This document shows, piece after piece, positions 34,236-43,871 of a stretch of 64,000 nt of DNA; positions within the stretch are counted from its first letter, which is position 1; the number at the start of each line of letters is the position of its first letter. The translations under genes and the position numbers were made by a program. The notes beneath the pieces were generated by a model. That model searched no databases. It saw only the letters and a program-made list of their open reading frames with translations, and was not told the DNA's origin. Origin of the DNA: Marinobacterium arenosum (GTDB taxonomy: Bacteria > Pseudomonadota > Gammaproteobacteria > Pseudomonadales > Balneatricaceae); contig NZ_JAILYN010000011.1 of assembly GCF_019795155.1 (NCBI RefSeq), positions 34,196 to 98,195 on the forward strand. The letters run 5' to 3'.

Positions 34236-35285
34236 ATGAATATTCAACAGGCGATCAGCAAAGTGGTCGACCACCTGGACCTGAGCCGCGACGAGATGAC
34301 CGATGTGATGCGGCAGATCATGACCGGCCAGTGCACCGATGCCCAGATTGCCGGTTTCCTGATCGCGTTGCGGATGAAGAGCGAATCGATCGACGAGATC
34401 ACCGGCGCAGCCCAGGTAATGCGCGAACTGGCCACCCCGGTAAATATCGCGGTCGGCCCGCTGGTCGATATTGTCGGTACCGGCGGTGACGGCGCCAGCC
34501 TGTTCAACGTTTCCAGCGCCAGCACCTTCGTGGTGGCGGCGGCGGGCGCCAAGGTGGCCAAGCACGGCAACCGGGCGGTGTCCTCCTCCAGCGGCAGTGC
34601 CGATCTGCTGGAAGCCTGCGGTGTCGACCTGTCGCTGAGCGGCGACCAGGTGGCGCGCTGCGTCGAGCAGACCGGAGTCGGTTTCATGTTCGCGCCGGGC
34701 CATCACAGCGCCATGAAGCACGCCATCGGGCCGCGCCGTGAGCTGGGCCTGCGTACTCTGTTCAACATCCTCGGTCCGCTGACCAACCCGGCCGGCGCCA
34801 AGCGGCTGCTGATAGGCGTGTTCGGCGAAACACTCTGCCGGCCGATGGCCGAGGTACTGCGCGAACTGGGCGCCGAGCACGTGATGGTGGTCCACGCCAA
34901 CGACGGTCTCGACGAGATCAGCCTGGCGACCCGCACCAAGGTGGCCGAGCTGCGTGACGGCGAGATCAGCGAATACAGCCTGTCGCCGGAGGATGTCGGT
35001 ATCGACAGCCAGAGCCTGATCGGCCTGGAGGTGGATAGCGCCGCGCAGTCACTGCAGTTGATCATGGCGGCATTCAACAACGAAGACAGCGCCGTGGCGC
35101 GTAAGGCGCAGAGTGTCATCGCGCTGAACGCCGGCGCGGCGATCTATGTGGCCGGCCTTACCGAGACCCTGAAAGAGGGCGTGGTGCTGGCCCGTCAGCA
35201 ACTGGAGAACGGCCAGGCGCTGGCCAAGATGGAGCAGCTGGCCGCTTTCAGCCAGCAGCTGGCAACACAGGCGAAGGAGCAGTAA
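34236..35285 (+). CDS. trpD: Anthranilate phosphoribosyltransferase
   Basis: 349 residues. PRPP-binding signatures are [18 protein letters not shown] and [40 protein letters not shown] is also diagnostic. It transfers the phosphoribosyl group to anthranilate. AAGGAGAG before the ATG at 34236 selects this start over an upstream in-frame ATG at 34206 inside trpG. Its stop shares one base with the trpC start. Confidence 0.96.
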   Translation: MNIQQAISKVVDHLDLSRDEMTDVMRQIMTGQCTDAQIAGFLIALRMKSESIDEITGAAQVMRELATPVNIAVGPLVDIVGTGGDGASLFNVSSASTFVVAAAGAKVAKHGNRAVSSSSGSADLLEACGVDLSLSGDQVARCVEQTGVGFMFAPGHHSAMKHAIGPRRELGLRTLFNILGPLTNPAGAKRLLIGVFGETLCRPMAEVLRELGAEHVMVVHANDGLDEISLATRTKVAELRDGEISEYSLSPEDVGIDSQSLIGLEVDSAAQSLQLIMAAFNNEDSAVARKAQSVIALNAGAAIYVAGLTETLKEGVVLARQQLENGQALAKMEQLAAFSQQLATQAKEQ

Positions 35286-36094
35286 TGAACGATACCCCGA
35301 CCGTTCTGAAGAAGATTCTGGCCCGCAAGGCTGAAGAGGTGGCCGAGCGATCCGCCAAGGTTTCCATCGCCGAGCTGAAAACTCGGATCGCCGCTGCCAA
35401 GGGCAGCGCCGCCGATCCGCGCGGCTTCGTCGACAATATGGCACGCGCCATCGCCAAGGGCCGCTCGGCGGTGATCGCGGAAGCCAAGAAGGCCAGCCCG
35501 TCCAAGGGGCTGCTGCGTGAGTCGTTCGATCCGGCGCAGATCGCCCGCTCCTATGAGGCCGGTGGCGCCAGCTGCCTGTCGGTGCTGACCGACCGCGATT
35601 TCTTCCAGGGGCACGAGGATTACCTGCAGCAGGCGCGAGCCGCCTGTTCGCTGCCGGTGATCCGCAAGGACTTCATCGTCGATCCTTACCAGGTTTACGA
35701 GGCACGGGCGATCGGCGCCGACTGTATCCTGCTGATCGTCGCCGCGCTGAGCGATGCCCAGCTGGCCGAGTTGAGCGACCTGGCCCATGAGCTGGGCATG
35801 GATGTGCTGGTCGAGGTGCACGGCGCCGACGAACTGGCCCGCGCGCTGCCGCTGAACACCCGGCTGATCGGCATCAACAACCGCAACCTGCACACCTTCG
35901 AGGTCTCATTGCAGAACACCTACGACCTGTTGGACAGCATTCCGTCCGACCGGATCGTGGTCACCGAGAGCGGTATTCACAGTCGCACCGATGTGCAGGC
36001 GATGCGCGAACACAATGTCCACAGTTTCCTGGTCGGTGAGGCCTTCATGCGGGCCGATGATCCGGGCGCGAAACTGAAAGAGCTGTTTGATTGA
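35285..36094 (+). CDS. trpC: Indole-3-glycerol phosphate synthase
   Basis: 269-residue TIM barrel. Active-site segments are [30 protein letters not shown] and [14 protein letters not shown], and the phosphate loop is ESGIHSRTD. Monofunctional, without the fused TrpF of E. coli. Third gene of the trpGDC operon, one-base overlap with trpD. Confidence 0.96.
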   Translation: MNDTPTVLKKILARKAEEVAERSAKVSIAELKTRIAAAKGSAADPRGFVDNMARAIAKGRSAVIAEAKKASPSKGLLRESFDPAQIARSYEAGGASCLSVLTDRDFFQGHEDYLQQARAACSLPVIRKDFIVDPYQVYEARAIGADCILLIVAALSDAQLAELSDLAHELGMDVLVEVHGADELARALPLNTRLIGINNRNLHTFEVSLQNTYDLLDSIPSDRIVVTESGIHSRTDVQAMREHNVHSFLVGEAFMRADDPGAKLKELFD

Positions 36095-36106
36095 GAGATT
36101 CTATAT

Positions 36107-36514
36107 ATGAACGTTAGTGTGAAGTGGGATGGCGATCTGCGTTTTCAGGGCACCACCGGCTCCGGTTTCAACATCACCATCGACGGTGAACAGAAGCAGG
36201 GCGCCCGGCCGCTGGAGATGATGCTGCTCGGGCTGGGCGGCTGCACCAGCTACGACGTGATCAGCATCCTGAAAAAAGCGCGCCAGGACGTGGTCGACTG
36301 CGTGGCCGAGATCGACGCCGAGCGGGCCGACACGGTGCCGTCGGTATTCACCAAGATCCACGTCAAGTTCGTGGTCAGTGGCCGCAACTTGAAGGAATCC
36401 CACGTCAAGCGTGCGGTACAGCTGTCGGCAGAGGAGTACTGCTCCGCATCGCTGATGCTGGAGAAAGGTGGCGTCGAAATCAGCCACAGCTACGAGATCG
36501 TCGAGGTTGAATAA
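36107..36514 (+). CDS. OsmC/Ohr-family protein
   Basis: 135 residues with the two family cysteines, C46 (GLGGCTSYD) and C112 (EEYCSAS), used for thiol-dependent reduction of organic hydroperoxides in characterised relatives. The YhfA-like subgroup fits best by length. It begins 12 bases after trpC and ends before a strong terminator, so it is the last gene of the trp transcript, although it has no obvious link to tryptophan synthesis. Confidence 0.9.
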   Translation: MNVSVKWDGDLRFQGTTGSGFNITIDGEQKQGARPLEMMLLGLGGCTSYDVISILKKARQDVVDCVAEIDAERADTVPSVFTKIHVKFVVSGRNLKESHVKRAVQLSAEEYCSASLMLEKGGVEISHSYEIVEVE

Positions 36515-36550
36515 GCCTTCCTCCTGACCGTAGCCGTATTCCGGCACCCG

Positions 36551-36590
36551 AAAAACCCGCCGATGCCTGCGCATCGGCGGGTTTTTCTTT
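36551..36590 (+). terminator. Terminator of the trpGDC-osmC operon
   Basis: A 16-base perfect stem (AAAAACCCGCCGATGC with its complement at 36571) with loop CTGC, A-run before and T-run after; probably works in both directions. Confidence 0.95.
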
Positions 36591-36714
36591 GCCGCGATGG
36601 CGTGGTGTTATTTCTACGTTATTTGTTGGTCCACCGGGTCCTCTGTCGCCGGGAACCAAGCCTGGGCGGGTATACTCAAAAATAGAGAAGGCTGAAAGAC
36701 GACGGAGGGCGATC

Positions 36715-37164
36715 ATGCGCAGTTTTTCGCTAATCTGTCTGCTGTTAATGTTGGCAGGCTGCGCCAGTCTGGACCGCCAGGCCTGCCTGAGCGGCGACTG
36801 GTATTCGATTGGTTTGGCTGACGGTCGTAACGGTTACCCGCTGTCCCGCATCGAAGCGCACGACCAGACCTGTGCCGATTACGGGGTGGTATCGGATTAC
36901 GAAGCCTACCAGCAGGGACAACAAAAAGGGCTGGAGGAATACTGTACCCCGATGGGCGGTTTCCGCGCCGGCCGTGACGGCTACGAGTATTACGGTCTCT
37001 GTGAAGGCGAGGGTGAGCCGGTGTTCCTGGAAGCTTACCAGGCTGGCCGCGAGGCGTACCGCGAGCGTAAGCATCTGGAAAACCTGGAAGACATGTACTA
37101 TTTCCGTAGCCACGCGTTTCCCTTCCACCACCACCGCCACATCCACCATTTTCACCGCCATTGA
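36715..37164 (+). CDS. DUF2799 lipoprotein with histidine-rich tail
   Basis: 149 residues. A lipoprotein signal peptide ends in the lipobox LAGC (cysteine 17). The body has DUF2799 features: WYSIGLADGRNGYPLSR, a YQQGQQKGLEEYC repeat-like helix and a second YQAGREAY copy, giving two similar G-x-x-x-G/Y helices. The last ~18 residues hold nine histidines. A TATACT at 36671 could be its -10. Function unknown; the histidine tail could bind metal, but this is a guess. Confidence 0.82.
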   Translation: MRSFSLICLLLMLAGCASLDRQACLSGDWYSIGLADGRNGYPLSRIEAHDQTCADYGVVSDYEAYQQGQQKGLEEYCTPMGGFRAGRDGYEYYGLCEGEGEPVFLEAYQAGREAYRERKHLENLEDMYYFRSHAFPFHHHRHIHHFHRH

Positions 37165-37189
37165 ACAGGGACCTTCATGGTGAAGTGCT

Positions 37190-37220
37190 AGCCGCGGCGC
37201 TTGGCCGCAGGGCCGCGGCT
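37190..37220 (+). terminator. GC stem-loop after the lipoprotein gene
   Basis: AGCCGCGGC at 37190 pairs perfectly with GCCGCGGCT at 37212; no T-run follows. Confidence 0.45.
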
Positions 37221-37251
37221 GTCCGGTTGACTGTTTGCCGGGCGGTTCCGC

Positions 37252-37280
37252 TTGCCTCGCTCCGAGGTCATATGTAGAAT
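37252..37280 (+). promoter_or_regulatory. Promoter of the rpsF operon
   Basis: TTGCCT (37252-37257) and TAGAAT (37275-37280) are separated by exactly 17 bases, giving a transcript from about 37287. The ~70-base leader could hold an S6:S18 autoregulatory structure, but I cannot draw one with confidence. Confidence 0.65.
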
Positions 37281-37355
37281 TACGCGTCCTATATTTTCCT
37301 CCTTGCTTCCGGCTGCTTGGTAAGTCCGGGGGCTATTAACCCGTAAGGAGCTACA

Positions 37356-37784
37356 ATGCGTCATTACGAAATCGTATTCCTGGTTCACCCGAACCAGAGT
37401 GAGCAGGTTCCGGCGATGGTTGAGCGTTACACCTCTCTGATCGAAGGTGCTAACGGCAAGATCCACCGTCTGGAAGACTGGGGTCGTCGTCAGATGGCTT
37501 ACCCGATCAACAACGCTCACAAAGCACACTACGTGCTGATGAACGTAGAAGCCGACCAGGCAACTATGGACGAGCTGGACAGCATCTTCCGTTACAACGA
37601 TGCCGTTCTGCGTAACATGGTTATCCGTCGTAAAGAAGCGATCACCGAAATCTCTCCGATCAAGGCAGCTGAGGCGCGTGAAGAGCGCAAAGCTCCGCGT
37701 CGCGAAGAAAAGCGTGACGAGCAGCCGAAAGCAGAAGCTCAGCAGGAACAGTCTGCTGAAGCTACTGAAAGCGCCGCTGAGTAA
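37356..37784 (+). CDS. rpsF: Small ribosomal subunit protein bS6
   Basis: 142 residues starting [18 protein letters not shown], with the S6 core ending near residue 100 and a charged Ala/Glu/Lys-rich tail (about 105-142) longer than in many species; tails of this kind receive glutamates from RimK in E. coli. TAAGGAG precedes the ATG. It pairs with S18, encoded next, on the platform of the 30S subunit. Confidence 0.97.
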   Translation: MRHYEIVFLVHPNQSEQVPAMVERYTSLIEGANGKIHRLEDWGRRQMAYPINNAHKAHYVLMNVEADQATMDELDSIFRYNDAVLRNMVIRRKEAITEISPIKAAEAREERKAPRREEKRDEQPKAEAQQEQSAEATESAAE

Positions 37785-37822
37785 TCGATCGATTAATCTG
37801 ACGAATAACTAGGAGAGACCCC

Positions 37823-38050
37823 ATGGCTCGTTTTTTCCGTCGTCGCAAGTTCTGCCGCTTCACTGCGGAAGGTGTTACTGAGATCGATTACAAAGATCTG
37901 GACACCCTGAAAGGCTACATCACTGAAACTGGCAAGATCGTACCGAGCCGTATCACCGGTACTAAAGCACGTTACCAGCGTCAGCTGGCGACTGCGATCA
38001 AGCGCGCGCGTTTCGTTGCGCTGCTGCCGTACACCGACGCTCACGACTGA
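37823..38050 (+). CDS. rpsR: Small ribosomal subunit protein bS18
   Basis: 75 residues, [30 protein letters not shown]..., including the conserved IDYKD and [13 protein letters not shown] segments. AGGAGAGA precedes the start. The 168 bases to rplI hold no gene. Confidence 0.98.
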   Translation: MARFFRRRKFCRFTAEGVTEIDYKDLDTLKGYITETGKIVPSRITGTKARYQRQLATAIKRARFVALLPYTDAHD

Positions 38051-38218
38051 TTGAGCGCTACGGACGCCTCGGCGTTCCGTTGCTCCGGTGATGTAGGCTG
38101 GGCTGCCGCCTGAAGGTGCAGGCCAGATAAGATTCAGCCCGGTGCTTGGCAGCGCGACTGCCGGGTACCGGACGCGAAAACTGCAAAGTGATTTGCAGAT
38201 TCAAAGAGGTTTGACGAG

Positions 38219-38665
38219 ATGGAAGTTATCCTGCTCGAAAAAATTGGCAAGCTGGGCAACCTGGGTGACAAGGTTTCCGTTAAAGCTGGCTTCGGCCGCA
38301 ATTTCCTGATCCCTCAGGGCAAAGCGGTTCCGGCAACTGCCGCGAACGTAGAGAAATTCGAAGCTCGCCGCGCCGAGCTGGAAGCTGCTGCCCTGGAGAA
38401 GCTGAACGCTGCTCAGGCACGTGCTGAAGCTCTGGAAGGCAAGGAAGTAACCATCGTTTCCAAAGCTGGCGACGAAGGTAAGCTGTTCGGTTCTATCGGT
38501 ACTCGCGACATCGCTGACGCTGTTACTGCGGCTGGCAGCGAAGTCTGCAAGTCTGAGGTCCGTCTGCCGGAAGGCGCGCTGCGTAACGTCGGTGAATTCG
38601 ACGTTTCCCTGCAGCTGCACCCGGAAGTTTCCACAGTTATCAAGGTAACTGTCGTTTCCGAGTAA
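38219..38665 (+). CDS. rplI: Large ribosomal subunit protein bL9
   Basis: 148 residues: N-terminal rRNA-binding domain ([34 protein letters not shown]), a long connecting helix and a C-terminal domain ([12 protein letters not shown]). Normal length. AAAGAGG lies upstream. Followed by a strong terminator. Confidence 0.98.
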   Translation: MEVILLEKIGKLGNLGDKVSVKAGFGRNFLIPQGKAVPATAANVEKFEARRAELEAAALEKLNAAQARAEALEGKEVTIVSKAGDEGKLFGSIGTRDIADAVTAAGSEVCKSEVRLPEGALRNVGEFDVSLQLHPEVSTVIKVTVVSE

Positions 38666-38696
38666 GCCGCACCGACCGTTTTTGCGGTTGGCGCAT

Positions 38697-38737
38697 AAAA
38701 AAGCACTGCGTAGAATACTGCGCAGTGCTTTTTTTAT
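38697..38737 (+). terminator. Terminator after rplI
   Basis: A 14-base perfect inverted repeat (AAAAAAGCACTGCG with its complement at 38721) around a ten-base loop, followed by more T residues. Confidence 0.95.
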
Positions 38738-38897
38738 GGTTTTTCCGTGGATGGCGATCATCCGCTTCGCCGACGCCGAGAACCCCCGGTCGCGCCCTTG
38801 CCTGGGCACTGGCACCGGCCACCCCGGTTATCCGGCTGTCAGGATTTCGACATTAACAGGCATTTCATTGTTTAACGCGTAAGGCTGAGATGTAGCG

Positions 38898-40289
38898 ATG
38901 GAGTACGAGGATACAGAGCAGCAGGAGCTGGCCAATATCAAGGTACCGCCGCACTCTGTGGAGGCGGAGCAGTCGGTACTGGGCGGTTTGATGCTGGACA
39001 ACAACGCCTGGGATGCGGTCGCCGAGATCGTGATGGAGGAGCAGTTCTACCGTCATGAGCACCGGTTGATCTACCGCACCATGCAGAAGCTGATCAACGC
39101 TTCCAACCCGATCGATGTGGTGACCCTGTCCGAAGAGCTGGACCGGATCGCCGAGCTGGACAATGCCGGCGGCATGGAATACCTGGTCGACCTGGCGCAG
39201 AATACCCCCAGTGCCTCCAATATCCGGGCCTATGCCGAGATCGTCCGCGAGCGGGCGCTGTTGCGGCAGATGATCCGGGTCGCCAACGAGATTGCCGATA
39301 ACGCCTTCAACCCGGACGGCCGCGCCGCCGATGACATCCTCAACGAGGCGGAAGGCAAGATTTTCAAGATTGCCGAGGAGCGCCCCAACGAGGGCGGGCT
39401 GGAGAATGTCAATCCGTTGCTGAAGGAGGCGGTCGACAAGATCGACTACCTGTTCAACAACGACGAGGAGCTGACCGGTGTTACCACCGGTTTCGACGAC
39501 CTGGATGACCGTACCGCCGGCATGCAGCCGTCGGACCTGATCATCGTCGCGGCACGACCCTCCATGGGTAAGACCACCTTCGCGATGAACCTGGTGGAAA
39601 ACGCGCTGATGGGCCAGGACAAGCCGGTGCTGGTGTTCAGTCTTGAAATGCCCTCGGACCAGATCATCACCCGTATGTTGGCGTCGCTCGGCCGGATCAA
39701 CCAGACCAAGGTACGTACCGGTAAGCTGGATGAGGAGGATTGGCCGAAGCTGACCACCGCGGTCAACATGCTGCGCGACAAGCCGCTGTTCATCGACGAT
39801 ACCGCCGGCCTCAGCCCCAACGAGATGCGTACCCGGGTACGCCGCATCGTCCGTGAGCACGGCCCGATCGGCATGATCATGGTCGACTACCTGCAGCTGA
39901 TGCAGGTCAAGAACAGCAATATCGAGGGTCGAACCAACGAGATCTCCGAGATCTCCCGCTCCCTGAAGGCGCTGGCCAAGGAGATGGAATGCCCGGTCGT
40001 GGCGCTGTCGCAGCTGAACCGTTCCTTGGAGCAGCGTCCCAACAAGCGGCCGGTCAACTCCGACCTGCGTGAATCCGGTGCGATCGAGCAGGACGCCGAC
40101 GTGATCATGTTCATCTACCGTGATGAGGTCTACAACGAGGATTCGCCCGACAAGGGGATCGCCGAGATCATCATCGGTAAGCAGCGTAACGGTCCGATCG
40201 GCAGCATCCGGCTGGCTTTCATCGGCCAGCACAGCCGGTTCGAGAATCTGGCGCCGGGCTCCTACGACGACTACGGCCCGATGGAGTGA
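38898..40289 (+). CDS. dnaB: Replicative DNA helicase DnaB
   Basis: 463 residues: N-terminal DnaG-interacting domain (PPHSVEAEQSVLGGLMLDN), linker helix and RecA-type motor with Walker A (ARPSMGKTTFAMN), Walker B (GMIMVDYLQLM) and the arginine-containing C-terminal motifs (SDLRESGAIEQDADVIMFIYRDE). No intein. It follows rplI, the common gammaproteobacterial order, but on a separate transcript. Confidence 0.97.
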   Translation: MEYEDTEQQELANIKVPPHSVEAEQSVLGGLMLDNNAWDAVAEIVMEEQFYRHEHRLIYRTMQKLINASNPIDVVTLSEELDRIAELDNAGGMEYLVDLAQNTPSASNIRAYAEIVRERALLRQMIRVANEIADNAFNPDGRAADDILNEAEGKIFKIAEERPNEGGLENVNPLLKEAVDKIDYLFNNDEELTGVTTGFDDLDDRTAGMQPSDLIIVAARPSMGKTTFAMNLVENALMGQDKPVLVFSLEMPSDQIITRMLASLGRINQTKVRTGKLDEEDWPKLTTAVNMLRDKPLFIDDTAGLSPNEMRTRVRRIVREHGPIGMIMVDYLQLMQVKNSNIEGRTNEISEISRSLKALAKEMECPVVALSQLNRSLEQRPNKRPVNSDLRESGAIEQDADVIMFIYRDEVYNEDSPDKGIAEIIIGKQRNGPIGSIRLAFIGQHSRFENLAPGSYDDYGPME

Positions 40290-40620
40290 TGTCGCGCCTT
40301 TCGCGCCTTTCGTGGTGTTGTGATCAGGCCGGGTGGCTTCGAGGTTGCCCGGCTTTTTCATATCTGCCGCAACAGTTAAGGAGGGTGGCACCTGTTTTGT
40401 GCCCACGCGACGGTTCACAGGTCCAATGCTCCGGCTGCCAGCCCGTCATCTAGCACATAACAAGCACCGGGTATCTGCGGCAACCCCGCCGAGCTTTTTC
40501 GTATCTGCGCTAAAAAGCCGCCTTTACATGACAATTGGTTACAACTTCGTTAATCTTGCCCCGAATTTTTTCCCACCTTCTCCGAAAGTCGAAGCCGTCG
40601 ATAGAACTCCGAGGTAACCG
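40290..40620. other. dnaB-upp intergenic region
   Basis: No gene in this ~330-bp stretch. It holds the dnaB terminator at 40328-40358 and one copy of the small GGGTGGCACC...GTGCCCACGCG palindrome (40383-40410) that also occurs as a pair near 9507-9618. The upp promoter region is the AT-richer part after 40505. Confidence 0.6.
40328..40358 (+). terminator. Terminator after dnaB
   Basis: GCCGGG and CCCGGC form a 6-bp stem around a 14-base loop that can partly pair, followed by five T residues. Confidence 0.8.
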
Positions 40621-41247
40621 ATGAGCGTTTACGAGATCAAGCACCCGCTGGTACGACACAAGATCGGCCTGATGCGCAGAAAAGATATGAGCACCCGCAG
40701 CTTCCGCCAGCTGGCGTCCGAGGTTGGTTGCCTGCTGACCTACGAGGCCACCAAGGATCTGGAGCTGGAAACCTATACGGTAGACGGCTGGTGTGGTGAG
40801 GTGCCTGCCGAGCGGATCAAGGGCAAGAAGATCACTGTGGTGCCGATCCTGCGGGCCGGTCTGGGGATGCTGGACGGCGTGCTGGAGCTGGTGCCCAGCG
40901 CCAAGATTTCGGTGGTTGGTCTGTACCGTGACGAGGAGACCCTGGAGCCGGTGGCGTACTTCGAAAAGCTGGCCAGCGACATCGAAGAGCGGATCTCGCT
41001 GATCATCGACCCGATGCTGGCGACCGGCGGCTCGATGATCGCCACCATCGACATGCTGAAGAAAGCCGGCTGCAACTCGATCCGCGCACTGGTGCTGGTG
41101 GCGGCGCCGGAGGGGATCGAAGCGGTGCAGAAAGCGCACCCGGATGTCGAGTTGTTCACCGCCTCGATCGACGATCACCTGAACGAGCAGGGCTATATCG
41201 TGCCGGGCCTGGGTGATGCCGGCGACAAGATCTTCGGAACCCATTAA
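40621..41247 (+). CDS. upp: Uracil phosphoribosyltransferase
   Basis: 208 residues. The PRPP-binding loop is [12 protein letters not shown] (about 128-139), with [10 protein letters not shown] earlier and the uracil-contact end [17 protein letters not shown]. It salvages uracil to UMP. GAGGT lies before the ATG. The uracil permease follows after 15 bases, so uptake and salvage are co-transcribed. Confidence 0.97.
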   Translation: MSVYEIKHPLVRHKIGLMRRKDMSTRSFRQLASEVGCLLTYEATKDLELETYTVDGWCGEVPAERIKGKKITVVPILRAGLGMLDGVLELVPSAKISVVGLYRDEETLEPVAYFEKLASDIEERISLIIDPMLATGGSMIATIDMLKKAGCNSIRALVLVAAPEGIEAVQKAHPDVELFTASIDDHLNEQGYIVPGLGDAGDKIFGTH

Positions 41248-41262
41248 TAGGGGAGTAACAGA

Positions 41263-42558
41263 ATGAGTGACCTGAATCCGGCCTACGCCGGCGGTTGGCG
41301 CACCGCGCTGGCGGGCTCGCAGATGCTGTTCGTGGCGTTCGGCGCGCTGGTGTTGATGCCGCTGCTGACCGGCCTGGACCCGAGCGTGGCGCTGTTTACC
41401 GCCGGTATCGGTACCCTGCTGTTCCAGTTCGTGACCAAGCGTTCGGTGCCGATCTTCCTAGCCTCTTCGTTCGTGTTCATCGCCCCGATCGCCTACAGCA
41501 GCAAGACCTGGGGCGTCGCTGCCACCATGGGCGCGCTGTTCACGGCCGGTGTCGTCTATATGCTGCTGGCGGCGATCGTCAAGATCAAAGGTTCCGGCTT
41601 CCTGCACCGGCTGATGCCGCCGGTGGTCACCGGCCCGGTGATCATGGTGATCGGCCTGGGGCTGGCGCCGATCGCGGTTAACATGGCGATGGGCAAGGCC
41701 GGCGACGGCTCTATCCAGCTGTTCCCCTATATGGATTCGATGATCGTGTCGATGTCCGCACTGGTGGCGACCTTGCTGATGGCGACGCTCGGCAAGGGGA
41801 TCTTCCGGTTGGTGCCGATCCTGGCCGGCGTGCTGGTCGGTTACTTCGTGGCCTCCAGCATGGGAATGGTCGACCTGACCAAGGTGAACGAAGCGCCGCT
41901 GCTGGCGGTGCCGAACTTCGTTGCGCCGGAGTTCAACCTGCAGGCGATCATGTTCATGATTCCGGTGGCACTGGCACCGGCTATCGAGCATGTCGGTGAT
42001 ATCCTGGCGATCAGCAACGTCACCGGCAAAGACTACCTGAAGAAGCCGGGCCTGCACCGTACCCTGTTCGGTGACGGTATCGCCACCTCGGCAGCGTCGC
42101 TGTTCGGCGGCCCGCCCAACACCACCTACTCCGAGGTGACCGGTGCGGTGATGCTGACCAAGGCGTTTAACCCGGTGGTGATGACCTGGGCGGCGGTGTT
42201 CGCCATCCTGCTGGCGTTCGTCGCCAAGTTCGGCATCCTGTTGCAGACCATCCCGGCGCCGGTGATGGGCGGTATCCTGATCCTGCTGTTCGGCTCCATC
42301 GCCGGGGTAGGCCTGAACACCCTGATCAAGGCCAAGGTCGATCTGGCGCAGCAGCGCAACCTGGTGATCGTCTCCACCACGCTGGTATTCGGCATCGGCG
42401 GCATGGCGATCGGCAACGGCGACCTGAACCTGCAGGGTGTCAGTCTCTGTGGTCTGGTGGCGATCCTGCTGAACCTGATCCTGCCGGCTGCCGGCGAACG
42501 TGATGACCTGTCGGAGGAGAAGCAGGTGGTCGACGACCTGGTCGAGCACAGCCGTTGA
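41263..42558 (+). CDS. uraA: Uracil-xanthine permease family transporter
   Basis: 431 residues, about 14 membrane segments of the NCS2 family. The substrate-site region PVALAPAIEHVGDILAISNVTGKDYL contains the conserved glutamate of UraA, and FGGPPNTTYSEVTGAV carries the second conserved glutamate. The partner gene upp makes uracil the likely substrate. GGGGAG before the ATG; a strong terminator follows. Confidence 0.94.
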   Translation: MSDLNPAYAGGWRTALAGSQMLFVAFGALVLMPLLTGLDPSVALFTAGIGTLLFQFVTKRSVPIFLASSFVFIAPIAYSSKTWGVAATMGALFTAGVVYMLLAAIVKIKGSGFLHRLMPPVVTGPVIMVIGLGLAPIAVNMAMGKAGDGSIQLFPYMDSMIVSMSALVATLLMATLGKGIFRLVPILAGVLVGYFVASSMGMVDLTKVNEAPLLAVPNFVAPEFNLQAIMFMIPVALAPAIEHVGDILAISNVTGKDYLKKPGLHRTLFGDGIATSAASLFGGPPNTTYSEVTGAVMLTKAFNPVVMTWAAVFAILLAFVAKFGILLQTIPAPVMGGILILLFGSIAGVGLNTLIKAKVDLAQQRNLVIVSTTLVFGIGGMAIGNGDLNLQGVSLCGLVAILLNLILPAAGERDDLSEEKQVVDDLVEHSR

Positions 42559-42579
42559 TTCGGTCTGCTTTTAGAATCG

Positions 42580-42606
42580 AAAAAAGCGCCTTCGGGCGCT
42601 TTTTTT
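42580..42606 (+). terminator. Terminator after uraA
   Basis: A-run, GCGCC-TTCG-GGCGC tetraloop stem and a six-T run. Confidence 0.96.
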
Positions 42607-42645
42607 GTACGTGTGCGCGATTACGCTAGCCGTCTGTATCATCTA

Positions 42646-42661
42646 TTTAACAGCTGTTAAA
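42646..42661. promoter_or_regulatory. 16-bp perfect palindrome, possible operator
   Basis: TTTAACAGCTGTTAAA lies 116 bases before the periplasmic-protein gene, and a second nested inverted repeat (CGAACA ... TGTTCG) follows near 42667-42704. The factor is unknown. Confidence 0.45.
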
Positions 42662-42776
42662 AAAAGCGAACACTCAACAACGGGGTGTTAGAATGTTCGT
42701 CTGCCTAATAGCGGCCCGGGTGCCCTTTTGGCTGAAAAGGAGCCAGCCCAGATAAAACAATAAAAAAGGAGGGCGG

Positions 42777-43871
42777 ATGGTACGCATCCTTCTGATACTG
42801 CTGTTGATGGCGGCGCCCTGGCGAGCGGCCTGGGCGCTGTCCGTTACCTTCATCAATCCCGGCAAGCAGGGTGAGCGCTTCTGGGATATGGTCACCGAGA
42901 CCATGACCGCCGCCGCGGCCGATTTCGACATCCGGCTGGAAGTGCTCTATGCCGAGCGCAACCGGGTGCGTATGAAGGAGCTGGGGATTGCGGTGACCGA
43001 GCGGGCGGAAAAGCCTGACTACCTGCTGCTGGTCAACGAGGAGCAGGCCGCCGAAGAGATTCTGGCGGCGGCGGAGCAGGCCGGCATCCCCAGTCTGATG
43101 CTGCTGAGCGACTTTATCGGCGAGCAGCGCCAGCGGATCGGCCAACCGGGCGAGCGCTACCATTATCTGCTGGGCTCGTTGATTCCGGATTACTTCGGCG
43201 CCGGTGCGCGCATGATGCGGGCACTGGTCGACTGTGTCCGCCAGCAGGGCGGCGCACCGCCCTACCATCTGCTGGCGTTGGGCGGCGATCAACTTACCCC
43301 AGCCTCCATTGACCGCAACCGTGGCGCGCTGGCGGTGCTGGCGGAAAACGTCGATTTCAAGCTGGACCGTTTTCTGTTTGCCCACTGGAATTTTCAGGAA
43401 GCGCAGTGGCTGAGCGATCGCTATCTGGCCTGGGCGATGCGTAACGACATCCGGCCGGTCGCGGTCTGGGCCGCCAACGATCCGATCGCCGCCGGTGCGG
43501 CGGCAAGCTTCAGGCGCTATGGTCGCAAACCTGGTGAAGACCTCTGCCTGGTTGGCTTGAACTGGTCGCCGGAGGGGGTGGCGGCGGTCCAGCGCGGCGA
43601 GCTGTTGCTGACCGATGGCGGCCACTTCCTGGGTGGCGGTTGGGCGATGGTGCTGCTGTACGACCATCACCAGTCGGCTAACGGCGCACCGATCGGCGCG
43701 GTGCGTTTTCCGATGCAGGCGATCGACCGGGGCAATATCGCCGACTATCTGCGGCTGTTCGGCGAGCGGCAGTGGGCACGTATCGACTTCCGCCGGTTCT
43801 CCCGTACCCTGAACCCCGCCGAGCAAGGCTACCAATTCACCCTCGACAACCTGATGCGGCACGCGCACTGA
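42777..43871 (+). CDS. Periplasmic binding protein, sugar-binding (RbsB/LuxP) type
   Basis: 364 residues with a short signal peptide ending near WA-LS (residue 21). Mature part has the type I periplasmic-binding fold: SVTFINPGKQGERFWDMVTE opens the first lobe, HLLALGGDQLTPASIDRN and AVWAANDPIAAGAAASFRRYGRKPGEDLCLVGLNWS show the usual hinge and helix pattern of RbsB-like proteins. There is no ABC transporter beside it. The stop shares one base with the next gene, a membrane GGDEF-EAL protein, so it is probably its periplasmic ligand-binding partner, in the manner of LuxP with LuxQ. AAGGAGG precedes the ATG. Confidence 0.85.
   Translation: MVRILLILLLMAAPWRAAWALSVTFINPGKQGERFWDMVTETMTAAAADFDIRLEVLYAERNRVRMKELGIAVTERAEKPDYLLLVNEEQAAEEILAAAEQAGIPSLMLLSDFIGEQRQRIGQPGERYHYLLGSLIPDYFGAGARMMRALVDCVRQQGGAPPYHLLALGGDQLTPASIDRNRGALAVLAENVDFKLDRFLFAHWNFQEAQWLSDRYLAWAMRNDIRPVAVWAANDPIAAGAAASFRRYGRKPGEDLCLVGLNWSPEGVAAVQRGELLLTDGGHFLGGGWAMVLLYDHHQSANGAPIGAVRFPMQAIDRGNIADYLRLFGERQWARIDFRRFSRTLNPAEQGYQFTLDNLMRHAH

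Noticed and set aside
37287..37355. S6:S18 autoregulatory leader structure before rpsF
   Set aside because: A CCGG/CCGG pairing exists but the characteristic bulged CCG motif could not be drawn convincingly by eye; a covariance-model scan would decide.
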